A stretch of 64,000 nt of DNA from Streptomyces hygroscopicus. GTDB lineage: Bacteria; Actinomycetota; Actinomycetes; Streptomycetales; Streptomycetaceae. Within the stretch, counting starts at the first letter, position 1, and every line of letters starts with the position of its first letter. Of this stretch, positions 7,536-15,512 are shown in pieces. Where the stretch lies: the NCBI RefSeq assembly GCF_026168105.1, contig NZ_LBMW01000006.1, positions 186,001-250,000 on the forward strand, in the 5' to 3' direction. The notes below the pieces were generated by a model that saw nothing but the letters and a program-made list of their open reading frames with translations, was not told where the DNA came from and did no database searches. The translations under genes and the position numbers were made by a program.

Positions 7536-9293
7536 ATGGCCAGGGAATTCCAACGCGGCCACAAGGCCAGGATCAGTGACCTCACCGCGGGCACCGATCT
7601 GTACGTAGGCGTGCAGATCTCCGCGCCCGGACTGAACTTCGACATCAGCTGCTTCGGTCTGGACGCCCAGGAACGGCTCTCTGACGACCGGTACTTCGTC
7701 TTCTTCAACCAGCCGAAGTCGCCGGAGGAGGCCATCCAGCTCCTCGGTCCCCAGGCCGGTGACACGGAGTCCTTCCGGGTCACGCTCGACCGGATCCCGC
7801 CGCACATCCAGAAGCTGTCCTTCACGGCCACGATCGACGGCGCCGGGCAGATGTCCCAGATCGTCCCCGGACATCTGCGCATTGTCGCGGGCGGCGAGGA
7901 AGTGGCCCGCTACCCCTTCAACGGCTCGGAGTTCACCACCGAACGCGCCGTCATGCTGGGCGACTTCTACCTGAAGGACGTCTGGCGGTTCGCGGCAGTC
8001 GGCCAGGGCTTCGACGGCGGGCTCGAGGCGCTGCTGAAGAACTTCGGCGGCGAGGTCCTCGAGGAGGAGACGCCCGCCCCGCCCGCCCCGCAGCAGCAGT
8101 CCGGTGCCGCCCCGGCGTTCGCCCCGCCCGCACAGACCTCGGCCCCGCCCGCGTTCGCCGCCCCGGCCCCTGCTCCGGTCCCCGCCCCCGCGCAGCAGCA
8201 GCAGCCGCAGCAGCCGGCCCCGCAGGGCTTCGCGCCGTCTCAGGGAGCCACGCCGCCCGCCCCGGCACCGGCGCCCTCGGTGCACGCCGCGCCCACGATC
8301 GTTGCCCCCCTGCACACCCCGCCGGGCGGAACCGTGCCGCCGCCGGGTCCCGCGCCCTATGCCCAGCCGCCCGGTCGGCCGGGCCCGCCACCGGGATACG
8401 GCGGGCAGCCGCCCGCTCCGATGCCGCCCGGCCACCAGGCCGCGTCCGCTCCGATGCCGCCCGGGTACGGCCATCAGGCCCCGCCCCCACCCCCCGGACC
8501 CGGCCTGCACGCTCCGCCCCCGCCTCCCGGATACGGTCAGCAGCCGCCGTACGGACAGGTTCCCGGCCAGTACGCCGGTCAGCCCGGAGCTCCCGCCCCG
8601 TACGGTGTTCCCCAGGGCGCCCCGCAGGGCGTCGCCGGTGTGACCGCGGCGCTGGCCGCCTTCAAGGAGACCCCCACCGGGCAGCGGTGGACGCAGCAGA
8701 ACAAGAAGCTCGTCCGTGTGGACCTCGGCATCGGCGGCCAGCCCGTGCTGGCCCGGCAGGGCAGCATGGTGCTCTACCAGGGCAAGGTCGACTTCAGCTA
8801 CAAGGGCGCGGGCTTCGCCGGGCGGATCGTGGGCAATGCGACCGGCCAGGAGCTTCAGCTGATGCGCTGCACGGGCCACGGCCAGGTGTTCCTCGCCGAG
8901 AACGCCACCCATCTGCACCCGATCGAGCTTCAGGGCGACGCGATCTGTGTTTCCGCGGAGAACGTCCTCGCCTTCGACGAGTCCCTCCAGTACGAGGTCC
9001 GGCGCATCGAGGGCCACGGCATCCCCGGGGGCGCGCTGTTCACGATGCAGTTCCAGGGGACGGGCACGATCGTGGTGAAGACGCACGGCGCGCCGGTGGT
9101 GCTGCCCGTCACCCCGACGACGTTCGCCGACTGCAACGCCGTCGTGGCCTGGTCGGCCGCCGCACAGGTGATCGTCTCCAGCCAGGTCCGTATGCGCCGC
9201 AACGCCTATCCCGGGGACACCGGGGAGAGCGTGAACCTGCAGTTCCGCGCAGCGCCCGGCAATTTCGTCGTCGTCCAGCCGTACGAGGTCTGA
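7536..9293 (+). CDS. TerD-AIM24 fusion protein
   Basis: 585 aa from ATG 7536, preceded by GGGGGACGG; the longer in-frame start is not needed. Residues 1-165 are a TerD domain (tellurite/stress-response fold): LTAGTDLYVGVQISA, FDISCFGLDAQERL and an acidic DRYFVFFNQ, the region that in TerD binds calcium. Residues 175-365 are a long Pro/Gln/Ala linker with GY and PPPP repeats. Residues 366-585 are an AIM24 (DUF124) beta-roll domain (LARQGSMVLYQGKVDF, GTGTIVVKTHG, FVVVQPYEV). TerD proteins act in membrane-linked chemical and phage stress responses; AIM24 is a barrel of unknown ligand. It heads an array with two more AIM24 genes (11 and 15 bp gaps). The exact role is unknown. Confidence 0.88.
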   Translation: MAREFQRGHKARISDLTAGTDLYVGVQISAPGLNFDISCFGLDAQERLSDDRYFVFFNQPKSPEEAIQLLGPQAGDTESFRVTLDRIPPHIQKLSFTATIDGAGQMSQIVPGHLRIVAGGEEVARYPFNGSEFTTERAVMLGDFYLKDVWRFAAVGQGFDGGLEALLKNFGGEVLEEETPAPPAPQQQSGAAPAFAPPAQTSAPPAFAAPAPAPVPAPAQQQQPQQPAPQGFAPSQGATPPAPAPAPSVHAAPTIVAPLHTPPGGTVPPPGPAPYAQPPGRPGPPPGYGGQPPAPMPPGHQAASAPMPPGYGHQAPPPPPGPGLHAPPPPPGYGQQPPYGQVPGQYAGQPGAPAPYGVPQGAPQGVAGVTAALAAFKETPTGQRWTQQNKKLVRVDLGIGGQPVLARQGSMVLYQGKVDFSYKGAGFAGRIVGNATGQELQLMRCTGHGQVFLAENATHLHPIELQGDAICVSAENVLAFDESLQYEVRRIEGHGIPGGALFTMQFQGTGTIVVKTHGAPVVLPVTPTTFADCNAVVAWSAAAQVIVSSQVRMRRNAYPGDTGESVNLQFRAAPGNFVVVQPYEV

Positions 9294-9304
9294 GGGAGCC
9301 CGTC

Positions 9305-9985
9305 ATGAACCAGCCGCTCGCGGGCTTCGCTCCCGCACCCGTCGGTGCCCGTATGGAGAACCACGGCAGCCATATGCTGAAGGTCGCCATGCAGACCGGG
9401 AACGACCTCCTCGCGCGCGTGGGGTCGATGGTCGCCTACGAGGGGTTCGTCCAGTACGAGCCCAACCCGCCCGCCGTACGCCAGATCGCGCGGGACTGGA
9501 TCACCGGCGAGGGTGCGCCCCTCATGAAGTGCTCCGGCGACGGTCTGCTCTACCTCGCCGACTACGGGGCGAACGTCGTCGTCATCAACCTGGGCGGGGA
9601 CTCGATCTCCGTCAACGCCACGAATCTGCTCGCCTTCGACGCGAACCTGCAGTGGGGTGTCGAACGTGTCAAGGGGCTCGCCAAGTTCGCCGGGCAGGGC
9701 CTGTGGAACACGAGGATCTCGGGTCAGGGCTGGGTCGCCCTGACCTCCCGGGGCACGCCGATCGTCGTCGACTGCGGCGGCGGCGAGGACGAGACGTACG
9801 TCGACCCGGACGCCCTCGTCGCCTGGTCCCCGAACCTGAAGGTGAAGGGCAAACGCAGCTTCAAGGCGCAGTCGCTCATCGGGCGCGGCAGCGGCGAGGC
9901 GTACCAGATGGCGTTCTCCGGGCAGGGCATCGTGGTCGTCCAGCCCAGCGAGGACAGCACCGACCGCCTCCGGATCCGGGGCTGA
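9305..9985 (+). CDS. AIM24 family protein, copy 2
   Basis: 226-aa stand-alone AIM24 (DUF124) domain protein starting 11 bp after the TerD-AIM24 stop, with GAGGG upstream. Family hallmarks are LLARVGSMVAYEGFVQY, SGDGLLYLADYG, VNATNLLAFDANL and FSGQGIVVVQPSE. It shares the fold but is clearly diverged from its two neighbours, so the array is an old paralogous set. No signal peptide or membrane segment. It is presumably co-transcribed and may assemble with its neighbours as a hetero-oligomer; this is inferred from linkage only. Confidence 0.88.
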   Translation: MNQPLAGFAPAPVGARMENHGSHMLKVAMQTGNDLLARVGSMVAYEGFVQYEPNPPAVRQIARDWITGEGAPLMKCSGDGLLYLADYGANVVVINLGGDSISVNATNLLAFDANLQWGVERVKGLAKFAGQGLWNTRISGQGWVALTSRGTPIVVDCGGGEDETYVDPDALVAWSPNLKVKGKRSFKAQSLIGRGSGEAYQMAFSGQGIVVVQPSEDSTDRLRIRG

Positions 9986-10000
9986 GGGGGACCGCACACC

Positions 10001-10756
10001 ATGCAGAGCACGCTTTTCGGCTACAACGAGCAGCAGACCCAGGAGCGCTACAGCCTGCAGAACCCGCAGATGCTGCGCGTCCTGCTGGAGGGCCACGACG
10101 ACATCCTGGCCCGCAAGGGCAGCATGGTCGCCTACCAGGGGCTCATCGAGTTCGACGCCGAGTACCAGAGCCATGGCCAGCAGCGCGCGCGGGCGTACAC
10201 CGGCGAGGGACTGGACCTGATGCGCTGTCACGGACAGGGCACCGTCTACCTCGCCAATCTTGCCCAGCATGTGCACATCATGGACGTCGAACAGGACGGG
10301 CTCACCGTCGACAGCGGTTACGTCCTGGCGATGGACTCCTCGCTGCACCACGAGGTCATCGCGGTGGACAGCCAGTACGGCATCGCGGGCTCCGGCAAGT
10401 ACCAGCTCAACATCACCGGCCGCGGCAAGGTCGCGCTGATGACGTCCGGCGCGCCCCTGCTGATGCAGGTCACGCCGGACAAGTACGTCAACTGCGACGC
10501 CGATGCGATCGTCGCCTGGTCCACCGGTCTGCGCGTCCAGATGCAGGCCCAGACGCACTCCTCGGGGGTGTGGCGCCGCCGCGGCAACACCGGTGAGGGC
10601 TGGGAGCTCAGCTTCATGGGCAGCGGCTTCGCGCTCGTCCAGCCCAGCGAACTGCTGCCGCCGCAGAACGCGGTGATCGGCCAGGGGCTGCGCGCCCAGT
10701 ACGGCATGGGCGAGTACGGGGCGCGGGGACAGAACCAGGGCAACGTCTGGAGCTGA
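10001..10756 (+). CDS. AIM24 family protein, copy 3
   Basis: 251-aa AIM24 protein, last gene of the array, starting 15 bp after copy 2. Motifs are DILARKGSMVAYQGLIEF, GQGTVYLANLAQHV, VDSGYVLAMDSSLHHEV and GSGFALVQPSELL. An extra C-terminal tail of about 35 residues (Gly/Gln-rich, ending QNQGNVWS) is not in copy 2. A strong hairpin just past the stop ends the array. Function unknown. Confidence 0.88.
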   Translation: MQSTLFGYNEQQTQERYSLQNPQMLRVLLEGHDDILARKGSMVAYQGLIEFDAEYQSHGQQRARAYTGEGLDLMRCHGQGTVYLANLAQHVHIMDVEQDGLTVDSGYVLAMDSSLHHEVIAVDSQYGIAGSGKYQLNITGRGKVALMTSGAPLLMQVTPDKYVNCDADAIVAWSTGLRVQMQAQTHSSGVWRRRGNTGEGWELSFMGSGFALVQPSELLPPQNAVIGQGLRAQYGMGEYGARGQNQGNVWS

Positions 10757-10762
10757 GCGCAG

Positions 10763-10796
10763 GTAAGGGGTGCCCGCCCAGGCGGCCACCCCTTAC
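10763..10796. terminator. Bidirectional terminator between AIM24 array and NUDIX gene
   Basis: GTAAGGGGTG (10763-10772) pairs with CACCCCTTAC (10787-10796). A second CACCCCTTAC copy follows at about 10813. It sits between convergent genes. Confidence 0.75.
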
Positions 10797-10827
10797 GCGC
10801 CTTCACGGCGGTCACCCCTTACCGCCT

Positions 10828-11343
10828 TCAGAGCCTGGAACGTGTCGCCTGCAGCAGTCGTACGACCGAGTCGTCCGCCACGTCCGCCACCTCGTCGTAC
10901 GCGAACCAGCGCAGGTCCAGGGACTCGTCGCTGATCGCAGCCACGGCTCCGGCGGGGGTGAGCGCCGCGTACTGGACGTCGAGGTGCCAGGCGCACGGCG
11001 TGTGATGGCGGTCCAGACGGACGGGCCCGCCGGGCAGCAGGGTCAGATCCCCGATGCCCGACTCCTCGGTGGCCTCGCGCAGGGCGGCCGCGGCCAGCGT
11101 CTCGTCGGCCGCCTCGCAGTGGCCGCCCATCTGCAGCCACATCTGCAGCTTTCCGTGGAGGGTCAGCAGCACCCGCCCGCGCGCGGGGTCGATCACCAGG
11201 GTGCTCGCCGTCAGGTGCCCGTCCGCGCAGGCCCTCCACATGCCGTCCGGATGCACCGCCAAGTGGTCCAGATAGATCTGGCGCAGCTCTTCCTGGTCCT
11301 CGTACCCCTTCAGGGTGAGGACCGCGTCGTCGTGGAGGCTCAC
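10828..11343 (-). CDS. NUDIX hydrolase
   Basis: 171-aa NUDIX-fold pyrophosphohydrolase. The Nudix box reads GGHCEAADETLAAAALREATEESGI, matching GX5EX7REUXEEXGU with the three catalytic glutamates (REATEES). The flanking LQMWLQMGGH and WHLDVQYAAL match the subfamily that lacks a clear nucleotide preference. The start GTG (11341-11343) overlaps the stop of the upstream Zincin_2 gene by four bases, so the genes are translationally coupled. The longer frame upstream is the antisense-like extension inside that gene and was not used. Substrate unknown, possibly a damaged nucleotide or ADP-ribose-type compound. Confidence 0.88.
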   Translation of the reverse strand: MSLHDDAVLTLKGYEDQEELRQIYLDHLAVHPDGMWRACADGHLTASTLVIDPARGRVLLTLHGKLQMWLQMGGHCEAADETLAAAALREATEESGIGDLTLLPGGPVRLDRHHTPCAWHLDVQYAALTPAGAVAAISDESLDLRWFAYDEVADVADDSVVRLLQATRSRL

Positions 11344-12794
11344 TCGGCGTCGTCGCCCTTGTCGCCCTCGTCGCCCTTGTCGGCGTTGTCGCTCTCGTCC
11401 TTCTTCAGGTCCGGCTTCCCGGCCGAGCCGCCCGCCGCCTCGCCGAGCATCTTGTCCAGCTCGGAGAAGTCCAGGTGCTCGCGGTGCACGAAGCCGTCCG
11501 GGTCGTCCAGGTCGGACGCCGTCGGAAGCATGTCCGGGTGGGCCCACAGGCCGTCGCGGCCGTCCACACCTCGCGCGTCCGTGAGCGACGCCCACAGACG
11601 CGAGGCGTCCCGCAGACGGCGCGGCCGCAGCTCCAGACCGATCAGCGTCGCGAACGTCTGCTCGGCCGGGCCGCCCGAGGCGCGGCGGCGGCGCAGGGTC
11701 TCGCGCAGCGCATCCGCGGAGGTCAGGCGCGGCTTCGCGGCGGCGTGCACCACCGCGTCGACCCAGCCCTCGACAAGTGCCAGCGCCGTCTCCAGCCGGG
11801 CCAGGGCCGCCTTCTGCTCCGGCGTGTCCTCCGGCTGGAACATGCCCTGCTGGAGCGCCTGCTGCAGCTCCTCCGGGTTCTGCGGGTCGAACTGGCCGAC
11901 CACGTCCTCGAGCTTCGCGGTGTCGACCTTGATCCCGCGCGCATAGCCCTCGACCGCGCCGAACAGATGCGAACGCAGCCACGGCACATGAGTGAAGAGG
12001 CGCTGGTGGGCGGCCTCGCGCAGCGCGAGATACAGCCGCACCTCCTCCTTGGGCACGCCAAGGTCCTTGCCGAACACCTCGATGTTCAGCGGCAGCAGCG
12101 CGGCCTTCCCGGCCGGGCCGAGCGGCAGGCCGATGTCGGTCGAGCCGACGACCTCGCCCGCGAGCACGCCGACGGCCTGCCCGATCTGCGTACCGAACAT
12201 GGCGCCGCCCATCGAGCGCATCATGCCGATCAGCGGGCCCGCCATGGCCTGCATCTCCTCGGGCAGGACGTCGCCCATGGCCGCGCCGACGCGCTCGGCG
12301 ACCGGGTCGACGAGCTCCTTCCACACCGGCAGGGTCGCCTCGACCCACTCCGCACGGCTCCAGGCCACGGCGGAGCCCGCGCCGGACGGCAGGGACGTCG
12401 CGTCGTCGAGCCACAGGTCGGCCAGGCGGACGGCCTCCTCGATCGCGGACCGCTCGCCGGGGCTCACGCTCGCGTCCTTCGTGCCGTCCGCGGTGCCCTG
12501 TGAGACGGTCTGACGGGCGATCTGCTTGGCCATGTCCCAGTTCACGGGGCCGCCCTCGTACGAGAGCATCTGGCCCAGCTGCTGGAAGGCGGCGCCCAGG
12601 TCGGTGGGGTTCAGGGAACCGAACATCGCGGCGAGCGGGTTGTCGGCGCCGGCGCCGCCGGCTCCGGTCAGCCCGAAACCGAACGGGTTGGCCGGTCCCT
12701 GACCACCGCCGCTCTCCTGGTCCTTCTTCTTGCCCTCGTCGCCGTTCTCCGGCTCCTCCGGCGGAAGGCCGAATCCGAATGGGGTGTCACTCAC
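11340..12794 (-). CDS. Zincin_2 family metalloprotease-like protein (DUF2342)
   Basis: 484 aa from GTG 12794, preceded by GAGGAA. It belongs to the actinobacterial Zincin-like family once annotated as hydrolase or F420-biosynthesis-associated. N-terminal Gly-rich repeats (NPFGFGL twice) precede the conserved core: NWDMAKQIARQTV, a Gly-rich MRSMGGAMFGTQIGQAVGVLAGEVVGSTDIGLPL and LALREAAHQRLFTHVPWLRSHLFGAVEGYARG. The His-rich segment is where the zinc site is expected, but a textbook HEXXH is not evident, so activity is uncertain. The C-terminus is acidic (DESDNADKGDEGDKGDDAE). Operon with the NUDIX gene (4-nt overlap). Confidence 0.82.
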   Translation of the reverse strand: MSDTPFGFGLPPEEPENGDEGKKKDQESGGGQGPANPFGFGLTGAGGAGADNPLAAMFGSLNPTDLGAAFQQLGQMLSYEGGPVNWDMAKQIARQTVSQGTADGTKDASVSPGERSAIEEAVRLADLWLDDATSLPSGAGSAVAWSRAEWVEATLPVWKELVDPVAERVGAAMGDVLPEEMQAMAGPLIGMMRSMGGAMFGTQIGQAVGVLAGEVVGSTDIGLPLGPAGKAALLPLNIEVFGKDLGVPKEEVRLYLALREAAHQRLFTHVPWLRSHLFGAVEGYARGIKVDTAKLEDVVGQFDPQNPEELQQALQQGMFQPEDTPEQKAALARLETALALVEGWVDAVVHAAAKPRLTSADALRETLRRRRASGGPAEQTFATLIGLELRPRRLRDASRLWASLTDARGVDGRDGLWAHPDMLPTASDLDDPDGFVHREHLDFSELDKMLGEAAGGSAGKPDLKKDESDNADKGDEGDKGDDAE

Positions 12795-12985
12795 GGGATT
12801 CCTCGGCTGGTAAGGCCACCGGCTCTTTCCGGCGGCTGGCTGCCCGACAACACCACCCAGCGTAGACACCCGGGCCCGATCGGGCCTGGGTGCTTCGCCG
12901 ACACCGGGCCTGCGGCAGGATGGATGCCACCTGGTACGGACGCGTGCAGCGCGTTCGTACTGAAGACAACCGCTGGAGACGCCCG

Positions 12986-14149
12986 GTGAGTTCCCCAGAT
13001 CCGCAGGTTCGCGCAGCGCGAAACCTTTCAACCCGTTCGTCGGTCGACCAGCGCCCCCGGGCGGCGGCGCTGCGCACCGGCGAGTCCTCCGCCGTCCGCG
13101 GGCCCGTGGTCGCGGTCACCGGTGCCGCGTCGGGCGTCGGCGCGCTGCTCACGGAGCGGCTCGCCGCGTCCGGCGAGGTCAAGCAGGTCGTGGCCATCGA
13201 CGAGCGGCGCGGGGAGTGCGCGGCCGCGCAGTGGCACATCCTGGACGTGCGGGATCCGGCGATCGCGGACAAGCTGCGGGGCGCGGACGTGGTGGTGCAC
13301 CTGGCCCTCGATCTCGATCTCGAGACGGACGCGGCGGCACGTACGGCGTACAACGTCCGGGGGACCCAGACCGTGCTGACGGCCGCGGCGGCGGCGGGGG
13401 TGCACCGGGTGGTGCTGTGCACGTCCGCGATGGTCTACGGGGCGCTGCCGGACAACGAGCTGCCGCTCTCCGAGGATGCCGAGCTGCGGGCGACGGCGGA
13501 GGCGACCGGGGTCGGGGACCTGCTGGAGATCGAGCGGCTCGCGCGGCGGGCGCCGCGGGCCCATCCCGGACTTAATGTCACCGTCGTACGGCCGGCGGTG
13601 CTCGTCGGGGGTACGGACACTGCGCTGACCAGGTACTTCGAGTCTCCGCGGCTGCTCGTGGTGGCGGGGTCGCGGCCGGCCTGGCAGTTCTGCCACGTCG
13701 AGGACCTGTGCAGTGCCCTGGAGTACGCCGTTCTGGAGAAGGTGGACGGGGAACTGGCCGTCGGGTGCGACGGGTGGCTGGAGCAGGAGGAGGTCGAGGA
13801 GCTCAGCGGGATCCGGCGCATGGAGCTGCCGTCCGCGGTCGCCCTGGGCGCGGCGGCCCGGCTGCACCGGATCGGGCTGACGCCCTCACCCGCCGGGGAC
13901 CTCGCGTACACGATGTACCCCTGGGTGGTCAGCGGGAGCCGGCTGCACGATGCGGGGTGGCGACCGCGGTGGACCAATGAGGAGGTCCTCGCGGAACTGC
14001 TGGAGGAGGTCTCCGGGCGGCACACCGTGGTGGGCCGGCGGCTCGGGCGCAAGGACGCGACGGCGGCGGGCGCTGCCGGTGCGACCGTGGCGCTGCTGGG
14101 CGCGGCGGCGGTGGTCCGGCGGGCGCGGAAGGCCCGGCGGCGGATCTGA
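12986..14149 (+). CDS. NAD-dependent epimerase/dehydratase (extended SDR)
   Basis: 387 aa from GTG 12986 with GGAG at 7 nt. Residues 41-60 are the Rossmann motif VAVTGAASGVGALLTERLA. DVRDPAIADKL and VVHLALDLDLE follow, then AYNVRGTQTVL, as in extended SDRs. The usual YxxxK catalytic pair is not clear: the position reads MVYGALPDN, so it may be a non-catalytic or atypical member. The C-terminus has a short Ala/Gly-rich hydrophobic segment followed by RRARKARRR, suggesting a membrane-anchored tail. It is divergent from the Zincin_2 gene. Substrate unknown. Confidence 0.83.
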   Translation: MSSPDPQVRAARNLSTRSSVDQRPRAAALRTGESSAVRGPVVAVTGAASGVGALLTERLAASGEVKQVVAIDERRGECAAAQWHILDVRDPAIADKLRGADVVVHLALDLDLETDAAARTAYNVRGTQTVLTAAAAAGVHRVVLCTSAMVYGALPDNELPLSEDAELRATAEATGVGDLLEIERLARRAPRAHPGLNVTVVRPAVLVGGTDTALTRYFESPRLLVVAGSRPAWQFCHVEDLCSALEYAVLEKVDGELAVGCDGWLEQEEVEELSGIRRMELPSAVALGAAARLHRIGLTPSPAGDLAYTMYPWVVSGSRLHDAGWRPRWTNEEVLAELLEEVSGRHTVVGRRLGRKDATAAGAAGATVALLGAAAVVRRARKARRRI

Positions 14150-14642
14150 GGGGGTGCGGGCGCGTCGTGGCCGGTCCTCGTCTCCTCGTCTCCTCGTCTC
14201 CGCGCCCCCGCCGCCCTCACCCGCCCCACCCACCGGGGCCCCGGCCGGGGACCGCGTCCCGCGATCCCCGGCTCGCGGGCTGTCCCCTCGGCATTTCTGC
14301 CCAGTGGCCCCCATCTCTGCCAGGTCCCCGCACGTCTGCCCGGGGGCTTCCCCCGCGCCCCTGCCCGAAGGCTGCTCCCGCGCTCCTCGCCCGTGGCTGC
14401 CCCCTCCGTCCCCCTGCGGCCCCAGCGGCGTACCCGGGTACTCAGTCCTCGACCGCCGTACCGTCCGGCACTGTCCGGGCCGGGCTGCGAGCCGGGGCCT
14501 CAGGGGGAGAGCAGGCAGTCGTGCGGTGCCACGTGCCCGGTGTCCGTCACTCCTCTCTGGTAGGACGCTCCAAAGCCCCGCGCGCGCGTGCCGGGGGAAC
14601 CTTCTGTTCCCGCGTGTCGGAGGTGTGCGGCACGATGGGGGC
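14150..14642. other. 493-bp gap without a recognised gene
   Basis: Very C-rich sequence between the SDR gene and moaE. All open frames are Pro/Arg/Ser low-complexity translations with no start signal or domain. Only a short GGGAACcttctGTTCCC inverted repeat (14596-14612) stands out, about 30 bp before moaE. Confidence 0.5.
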
Positions 14643-15104
14643 ATGGCACCCAACAGCGACCACCCCGGTGAGCGGGCGGCGGACGATCCCATCAGGCTGC
14701 TCGCCATCCGTGACACGCCGCTCTCCCTCGACGAGGTCTTCCGGGCTGTCGGGGACGACGCCGCCGGGGGCACGGCGCTGTTCATCGGGACGGTGCGGAA
14801 TCACGACGGCGGGGCCGACGTCGACGCACTGGGGTATTCCTGCCATCCGAGCGCCGAGGCCGAGATGCGGCGGATCGCCGAGAAGGTCGTCGCGGAGTAC
14901 CCCGTACGGGCCCTCGCGGCCGTGCACCGCGTGGGGGACCTGCGCGTCGGTGACCTCGCGGTCGTTGTGGCCGTGGCGTGTCCCCACCGGGGGGAGGCCT
15001 TCGACGCCTGCCGGAAGCTGATCGACGACCTCAAGCACGAAGTGCCCATCTGGAAGCACCAGAAGTTCTCCGACGGGACGGAGGAATGGGTCGGCGCCTG
15101 CTGA
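14643..15104 (+). CDS. moaE: Molybdopterin synthase catalytic subunit MoaE
   Basis: 153-aa MoaE. With the thiocarboxylated MoaD it converts precursor Z (cPMP) into molybdopterin. Family motifs are GGTALFIGTVRNHDGG, LGYSCHPSAEAEM, VAAVHRVGDLRVGD, VAVACPHRGEAFDACRKLIDDLK, and the catalytic-lysine region VPIWKHQKFSDG. ATG 14643 is the only start giving the expected N-terminus; GGAGG lies 19 nt upstream, further than ideal. No moaD or other molybdenum-cofactor gene is adjacent, so it must work with genes elsewhere. Confidence 0.94.
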   Translation: MAPNSDHPGERAADDPIRLLAIRDTPLSLDEVFRAVGDDAAGGTALFIGTVRNHDGGADVDALGYSCHPSAEAEMRRIAEKVVAEYPVRALAAVHRVGDLRVGDLAVVVAVACPHRGEAFDACRKLIDDLKHEVPIWKHQKFSDGTEEWVGAC

Positions 15105-15208
15105 ACCCGGCCGGCCCCGTGGGGCCCGCGATACCTTTCCCGGTGTTAACCAACCTCTCACCCCGCCTCCGGTTGCGTAACCGCACCCCTGGCGTGAGCG
15201 TTGACATG

Positions 15209-15225
15209 GCAGATGATTAATCTGC
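15209..15225. promoter_or_regulatory. Inverted repeat downstream of a TTGACA box
   Basis: GCAGAT-GATTA-ATCTGC (15209-15225) follows a consensus -35 TTGACA (15201-15206), with CTGATCAG next to it. It sits 43 bp before the small membrane protein start. It looks like an operator in that gene's promoter; the regulator is unknown. Confidence 0.45.
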
Positions 15226-15267
15226 TGATCAGTCAGTTGCGGTCGCTCATGGGGTTGGGAGGTCGGC

Positions 15268-15432
15268 ATGGCGGCGCTCGCCTGGTTGCTGATTCCGCTT
15301 TTGGCTGCGATCGGTGCCGGACTGTGGGGCAGTTGGGCCGGCCGTAACCGCAGGACCGCGGGGGACGGCTCCGAGCTCGCGGGATACGCACGTTTCCGCG
15401 AGGCCATGGAGAAGTCCCACACGGGCGGCTGA
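15268..15432 (+). CDS. Small single-pass membrane protein (54 aa)
   Basis: Short gene with a clear GGGAGG Shine-Dalgarno 6 nt before the ATG. The N-terminal half is one transmembrane helix (ALAWLLIPLLAAIGAGLWG). The tail is positively charged, then polar (AGRNRRTAGDGSELAGYARF...), predicting N-out/C-in topology. It lies directly upstream of the PDZ/Lon-type protease on the same strand. Function unknown. Confidence rests on the ribosome-binding site, codon usage and the coherent topology. Confidence 0.72.
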   Translation: MAALAWLLIPLLAAIGAGLWGSWAGRNRRTAGDGSELAGYARFREAMEKSHTGG

Positions 15433-15512
15433 GGCCCTGGTCACCAGGGGCCGTCCGCTCGTACGGACGGCCCCGCCGGTGCACTGACAGAACTGTCCCG
15501 TACTGTCGTTCC

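Noticed and set aside
13950..15104. Long N-terminal extension of the moaE frame
   Set aside because: Extends antisense-like through the end of the SDR gene and a non-coding gap; MoaE homology begins only at 14643.
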